A stretch of 64,000 nt of DNA, from the NCBI GenBank assembly GCA_951394045.1, contig OX595985.1, forward strand, positions 4,402,001 through 4,466,000. The letters are read 5' to 3'. Shown in pieces: positions 59,701 to 64,000 of the stretch. The stretch comes from Nitzschia sp. DOCU1 (lineage: Eukaryota > Bacillariophyta > Bacillariophyceae > Bacillariales > Bacillariaceae). Below the pieces are notes generated by a model. That model did no database searches. It had not been told where the DNA came from and was given only the letters and a program-made list of their open reading frames with translations. The position numbers and the translations under genes were made by a program. Position 1 is the stretch's first letter. Each line of letters starts with the position of its first letter.

Positions 59701-60539
59701 ATTCCGCCAAAATGACAGGCGGGGCAAACTGGGATGGAGCATTTTGCCAGGCGCTTGGGAATTTCGAATAATCCAGCTCGTGCCCATTCCTGAATCCGGC
59801 TCATCCCGATATGCCCGTGGCGACAATGATAACGCAGCAGTAGTTTCTGATCCTCACTGAGAGCAGAGGCAAACAATGGTGCGAGAGACTCCGGTGCATC
59901 CGTAGAGTTATCAGCCTTGGGATGATTAGCCGATAAATTACTTAGGAACGCCTTGAACCGGGAGACTCCGGGAACAGTCTTGCCAATTGGGAGGTTCGAT
60001 GCTTTGTCGTAGGCAAAGGGCAAGCAATGACCATTGTAGAAAACCAGAGCATTATCGCCGTGGCCAACCCAGGCACCATTGGATGCACAACCACTCGGAT
60101 CAGTGGATAATTGCTGAGGAGGAAGTAATCGAACAGGGCAGTTGGGAACATAAAGGGCACGTAGACAAACATCGCATTTATGTCCATCAATGTCATGAAA
60201 AGACCATTTGACAGTGCCAATACCGCGCACCGCAAGACCACTTCCGATGCCTTTCAATTCCGCCATGGGGCAAGGGGAGATGGTGCCAACGAAATCAGAT
60301 CGATCGATTCCAATCGCGATGGTCGCCCCCGAATCCAGAATGACGGGAACATCATTGGACGTGATGCTCAGCAAGGCCACATGATCATGGTCAAGTAAAG
60401 TACTTAGATGGGCTCGGCATTGCTGGGCAAATAAGTGACTGGCCAATTTTCCAGGAGCGTAGGTTTCAGGTAGCACGGGAATTTCAGCAGGGCTCCGGTA
60501 ATTAGGCGAATTCGAGATCTGTAGAGGCGCCGCCGGTAG
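56756..60539 (-). pseudogene. Ty1/copia pol (protease, integrase, RT, RNase H)
   Basis: The frame is open from about 60539 to 56730, over 1250 residues. Order: protease (VILDSGATIAIG), pre-integrase zinc finger (HCRHGHIG...CPACHFG), integrase core with Asp in AVDQME and Asp in RADNGVF, RT (AQVDFAQAFTQADI and catalytic YTDDCCIF) and RNase H (HADADFCG, SLSTCEAEYVSLSD). The third integrase acid should lie in the block QNGVAERxI; here it reads QNGVAKRYIG, so the Glu is replaced by Lys. The C-terminus departs from copia after DNIGALKIASKV and enters host sequence. A C-rich leader region without a start codon precedes it, so expression with gag is unclear. No LTR is seen on either side. Confidence 0.85.
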
Positions 60540-60623
60540 TTAAAATCAGGGCAAGCAGGCAGCAGGGACCACAGCAACCCATGCCATTTCGTAAAATAAC
60601 TACTGAAATGGGTCTTCATTTTC

Positions 60624-62426
60624 TTAGTTTAGACCGGGCCAAGAACTTGAATAATAATAAAAGAAAGCCCTAAACTTGGAGGGAGGGAACTGATAGGCAC
60701 TACTTGCTGCCAGCAGCTTTGCGACTAAGATGAAGCTGGTAGCAAAGTGAGCGGCCAGAGCATGACCCGCGGCGGTGAGGTCCCCAAAAGGATTATTATC
60801 CTTTGGTACAGGAGCAAGAGCAGGACTTGACGCAGGCGAGACAGGAACGGCAGTAGCCATCGCCGCAGTAGCTCCCGACGAAGCCGTGGCAGAAGACTTG
60901 AATTTGTGCTTGCGTGCCAATCGTTCAGAACAATTTTTGTGTGCCTGGAGGCACGTCGTCCATCAAGCACAAGTCGGGCACCATTTCCATTCTTTCTCGT
61001 TAAAGGTGCGCACCTCAGTAGAATTAGTGGGTGCATCGGTCAGCCATGTGGGCTTGGGCAAGTTGGCATAGCGACTTTTCAAAGTCTTAAATTTAGCCCG
61101 ATTGCTGCGCTTGGTAGCCGAGGGCTTGCCAGTAGAAGTTCCAGTAGTAGCTGAGGCGACAGCGGCTTTCAAGGCCTCGGTGAAGAAGGCAATGACGTTG
61201 TCGTTTGATTGGATTCCGGCCAAGCTGAAACCGGGGGAAGCAGCAGGGGTGAACGAATGATCCGGTAAATTGAACGTGACCGCCGAACTGTACAATCTTT
61301 CGGCTTCGTCCAAAAGCTTGCTGAGATCCCATTGATCCGACGAGGGATTGGCGACAAACGATATAAAAATTGCACGGAAATGGTGCTGGACGATAGGACG
61401 AGGGCATGCAACGCAGCCACGAAGAAAACGCTCGAGCAAGCTCTGAGAGCTTTCTAGGTTATGTCGAGCAGCTATATTAATCAGCCGCCGGAACGATCTC
61501 ACGAAGGCAGGGAAGTCATTCCCAAACCTATCCAAAGTCAGCTTGTCACAGTGAGCCGCGAAGGCTTTTGTGAACACAGCCGTAGTCGGAAACAAAACTT
61601 TCCAACAAAGTAACCAAAGTAGAACTCCATCTTGAATGAGCAAGCTATCATCGCCAGGGACACGTGCCACAACGGTCTCGAAGAGACCAGTAGCCAGGAG
61701 GCGGGCTCCGAAGAGTGGAGTCGAGCCAAGGAACTGAAGTTCAGTGGCACGCTCAACACTCCAGCGATGACGGGCGGCACGAAGAGCCTCATCGTCGCTA
61801 AGAGCCAGGGGGTCCAAGATCAGGTCAATCTTGTGGCCGCCTTTATAGATAAAAGTGACCGGGCCGAAATAATGGCCTTGATTACGACGTTGGACTAGAA
61901 TCGCCTGGACATCCAAAAAGGCTCGTAAGGCCTCCTCAGGGGCAGAGCCCATCGGCACTGGGACAAAATTGCCCAGAGTGGCCGAGCTGGACTGCTGCAG
62001 AAAGAGGGCGTTGCAATCCGACAGCAACATCATGAGAGCAGGGTTGCTGGCATGACCAGCACCAGTGGTGGTCAGGATATGCGGACTGGTGTGCGGAGGC
62101 AACACCAAATTGGTGTCGGGCACACCCGGCGGAGGGGTGCCGAAAGGCATGCTGACACGGTTGCCATCGAATGGGGCAGGGAACAAAGTGGTACAAGTCG
62201 GAGGGTTGTCTTCCATGGAGGCAAACGAGGAACCGCCACCAATGTTACCACCCTGAGCATCCGCCAAGGCATCCGCATCGACTATCATGGCCTTGCGAGG
62301 CGTGTCATTGGCGACGGGAGGATCGTTCTGAGCCTTCGGAGCGGCCGCCGAACGACGGGGTTGAGCGCGCTGAGGAAGGCTGCCGGCTGCAGTTCGACCA
62401 CGGCCAGGACCACGACCACGAGCCAT
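60624..62426 (-). pseudogene. Ty1/copia gag, one internal stop
   Basis: The ATG at 62426 opens a basic N-terminus (MARGRGPGRGRTAAG), then a UBN2-like capsid region (LLARFL-type helices, NLESSQSLLERFLRGC, SDQWDLSKLLDEAERL). A Cys/His cluster (KWCPTCA...C..AHKNC) marks the nucleic-acid-binding part. A TGA at 60963-60965 falls inside this cluster, after which the same frame goes on to 60624 (ARKHKFKSS, ending SSWPGLN). The cluster should read through, so the TGA is a mutation. Several stops lie between this end and the pol frame. Confidence 0.8.
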
Positions 62427-62629
62427 CGTAACGGAACCAAAAAAAGAGGAAACAACAACGAAAGCGATGAAAAGGGCTTCACAACCTGTAGTGATGAAGA
62501 ATGTGAGACTAGGTTTATGCTCGTCTACTCACTATCATCCTGCGTCATTGGTGGCAGATCCATCAGCGGATGGCGACGTCATCGAGGTCATAGACAGATA
62601 GACGGACAGACAGACGGACAGACAGACGA
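62427..62629 (-). other. Copia 5' leader remnant with GACA microsatellite
   Basis: About 200 bases upstream of gag with no LTR end. 62591-62630 is a run of GACA/GACGGACA units. It breaks at CACCTGCTATT, the right arm of the inverted repeat. Confidence 0.6.
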
Positions 62630-62733
62630 CACCTGCTATTTACTTGACTGCAACCTTTCAACAATTCAAATTTCACTTTGATCACATTTATTCTCATTAA
62701 ATAGCCAGCACAAGTGTTTGAGCAAATACCTGA
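62630..62733 (+). repeat. 104-bp inverted repeat, right arm
   Basis: Exact partner of 56051-56154. It carries the same host gene segment in plus orientation. Confidence 0.85.
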
Positions 62734-62850
62734 TGAGCTATTGGAAGTCTATCGTTGGATGAATTTTGGAGTGAGTGCTGAGAAAGATGAAAAGTTAAAT
62801 CCTTGGAAGCAGTTGCTCAAAGGCTTTGGAAAAGATGATCTGGGTAACTC
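62630..62850 (+). pseudogene. Host gene fragment, same family as 56350-56755
   Basis: It encodes PAIYLTATFQQFKFHFDHIY, a stop and frameshift, then EQIPDELLEVYRWMNFGVSA and EKDEKLNPWKQLLKGFGKDD. The wording matches the fragment at 56350-56755 (VPDNLFHAYHWMNVGVNAEK). It supplies the downstream part of the gene whose upstream part is at 56155-56210. Confidence 0.55.
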
Positions 62851-64000
62851 TAACAACAAAAGAGTATCTTCTCTTTCTATATAGTTAAGGGTTTTTTACA
62901 CAGAGGTTGCTTACAATTCTTCCTTCTTCTTCCTTGTCTACTGATAATTCTTGCTTCATTTTGTTCTGGATATTGTCAAGCTGAGTAGTCCTGATCAATT
63001 GGTCAAGAACAGCTGGTGTGCAATCTTTGTTCCTTGACTTGTAGACACTATGCTCAAAATCAGGAGGGAATGGATGAAATGTTTCAGAAGAAGCACCTTG
63101 ACATTGTTCTGGAAGTGTAACAATTTGTTCACATGACATATTGGTTGCTGAGGCACTTCTACTAATTTGGGAGGGTCAATATTCTTAGACTTGTTTCATG
63201 GTGTTGCTTCTACATCTATGATGGTGTTTTTGGAGATGTGTGGACTATTGGGTGTGGTGGTAAAATTGATAGTTGCATTTAGAAGTGCTGACAGTCATTT
63301 TTCATGTTATTTACCATTGAGATTTGCAAGGGAAAAGATGACTTGTGCTCTAAATGCATCATGCATCTAATTAAGAAACCAGATGCATTTCAGGTTATTA
63401 CTACCATCTCTGATATACAAGTTCTCAAAGCCAATCAAAGCTTCATGATAAAGCACCCATTTCTTGAGTATAGACCACTAGTTTTTGGTACTCCCTGTTT
63501 GGGTTCTTTGGAACAGTCCACTCCATCAAGCCCAAAATTCATCAGTATCCACTTTCATTGTAATATTGGAGGCTCCCCAGAATCTGTGGTAAATTATGGC
63601 TGGGGCAAGGCTGGAGCCTTAACCAGGGGTCCAGATGCATGTGGATGATTCAAATTAAGTTATGTTTAGGAAAGGGGAATTCAGATTATGGGAATGATTT
63701 TGGTGTCTAAAGAGTCTTTCCATAAAAAATTAGGAACCTTTTGAGATTTGGGTGGGAGTAAAAACATTCAAATTAGTGTAGGGGGGCTGGCTCTATTCAA
63801 ATACCTAAATGGGAAATTGGAGCATGACATTAGTTAGCTACTATAACGTAGCATTGTGTGAACAGCATCTACAACTACCTCACATGGGAGGAAACTCAGA
63901 CAACGAAGGCAAGAATTTATTCTCATGCACCACCTAGGGCCACTAAATCCTATGGTGAAGACCACTTCATGAAATCTACCCATTGTGACTATTTCAGCAA
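62851..64000. other. AT-rich region without a supported gene
   Basis: Frames at 62885-63139 (minus) and 63304-63648 (plus) are short and have no recognisable domain. No LTR ends were found. The composition resembles 33.2-35.2 kb and 56.0-56.7 kb. Confidence 0.4.

Noticed and set aside
62885..63139. 84-codon minus-strand frame ending VSNLCVKNP
   Set aside because: Short, AT-rich context, no recognisable domain; possible but not supported.

Overview
The window looks like nuclear DNA of a photosynthetic stramenopile, most likely a diatom. The reasons are a nuclear gene for mitochondrial ATP synthase alpha with one short GT-AG intron, a BT1/folate-biopterin carrier whose N-terminus looks like a diatom plastid presequence (signal peptide then a Phe at the cleavage site), a small conserved protein of a type I associate with diatoms, and diatom-style copia, gypsy and LINE elements. 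I cannot name the species. About three quarters of the window is transposon sequence; host genes sit mainly in one island at about 17.3-26.6 kb.

Layout. 1-2942: 3' part of a copia element. 2931-17284: a three-level nest, in which a minus-strand gypsy (family 3, pol at 2931-4910 and 15742-16252, LTR 16253-16811) is split by a gypsy of family 1 (LTR 4911-5410, gag, pol), which is itself split by a gypsy of family 2 (9793-15497). 17324-26583: host island with a patatin-like lipase, a conserved unknown gene, the ATP synthase alpha gene, a BT1 transporter and a helical-repeat unknown. 28095-28294: assembly gap. 28295-31198: family 2 element, minus strand. 31199-33205: LINE ORF1. 33240-35250: AT-rich stretch with a broken dioxygenase-like gene. 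35274-41349: family 2 remnant whose LTR is split by a nearly complete family 3 element (36107-41337). 41350-44118: 3' part of a LINE ORF2 with RNase H. 44149-51750: family 3 pieces in opposite orientations, split by family 2 (45187-50963). 51750-55790: a second copy of the copia/gypsy-3 chimera, then another family 2 element. 55791-62850: a copia element lying between perfect 104-bp inverted repeats made of a host gene fragment. 62850-64000: AT-rich, no clear gene.

Three things deserve most attention. First, all three unrelated gypsy families have a 12-bp palindrome directly after the 5' LTR (perfect in five of six copies), where a tRNA primer-binding site is expected, and none begins with TGG. 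Second, in families 1 and 3 gag and pol are in the same frame, separated only by one TGA, while family 2 is one continuous gag-pol frame. Third, flipping the interval between the 104-bp inverted repeats would rejoin a split host gene, which is the mark of an inversion with staggered breaks.

Most elements carry stops, frameshifts or deletions. Target-site duplications (CCGC, CCGG, GAGTC) let the order of insertions be read directly.
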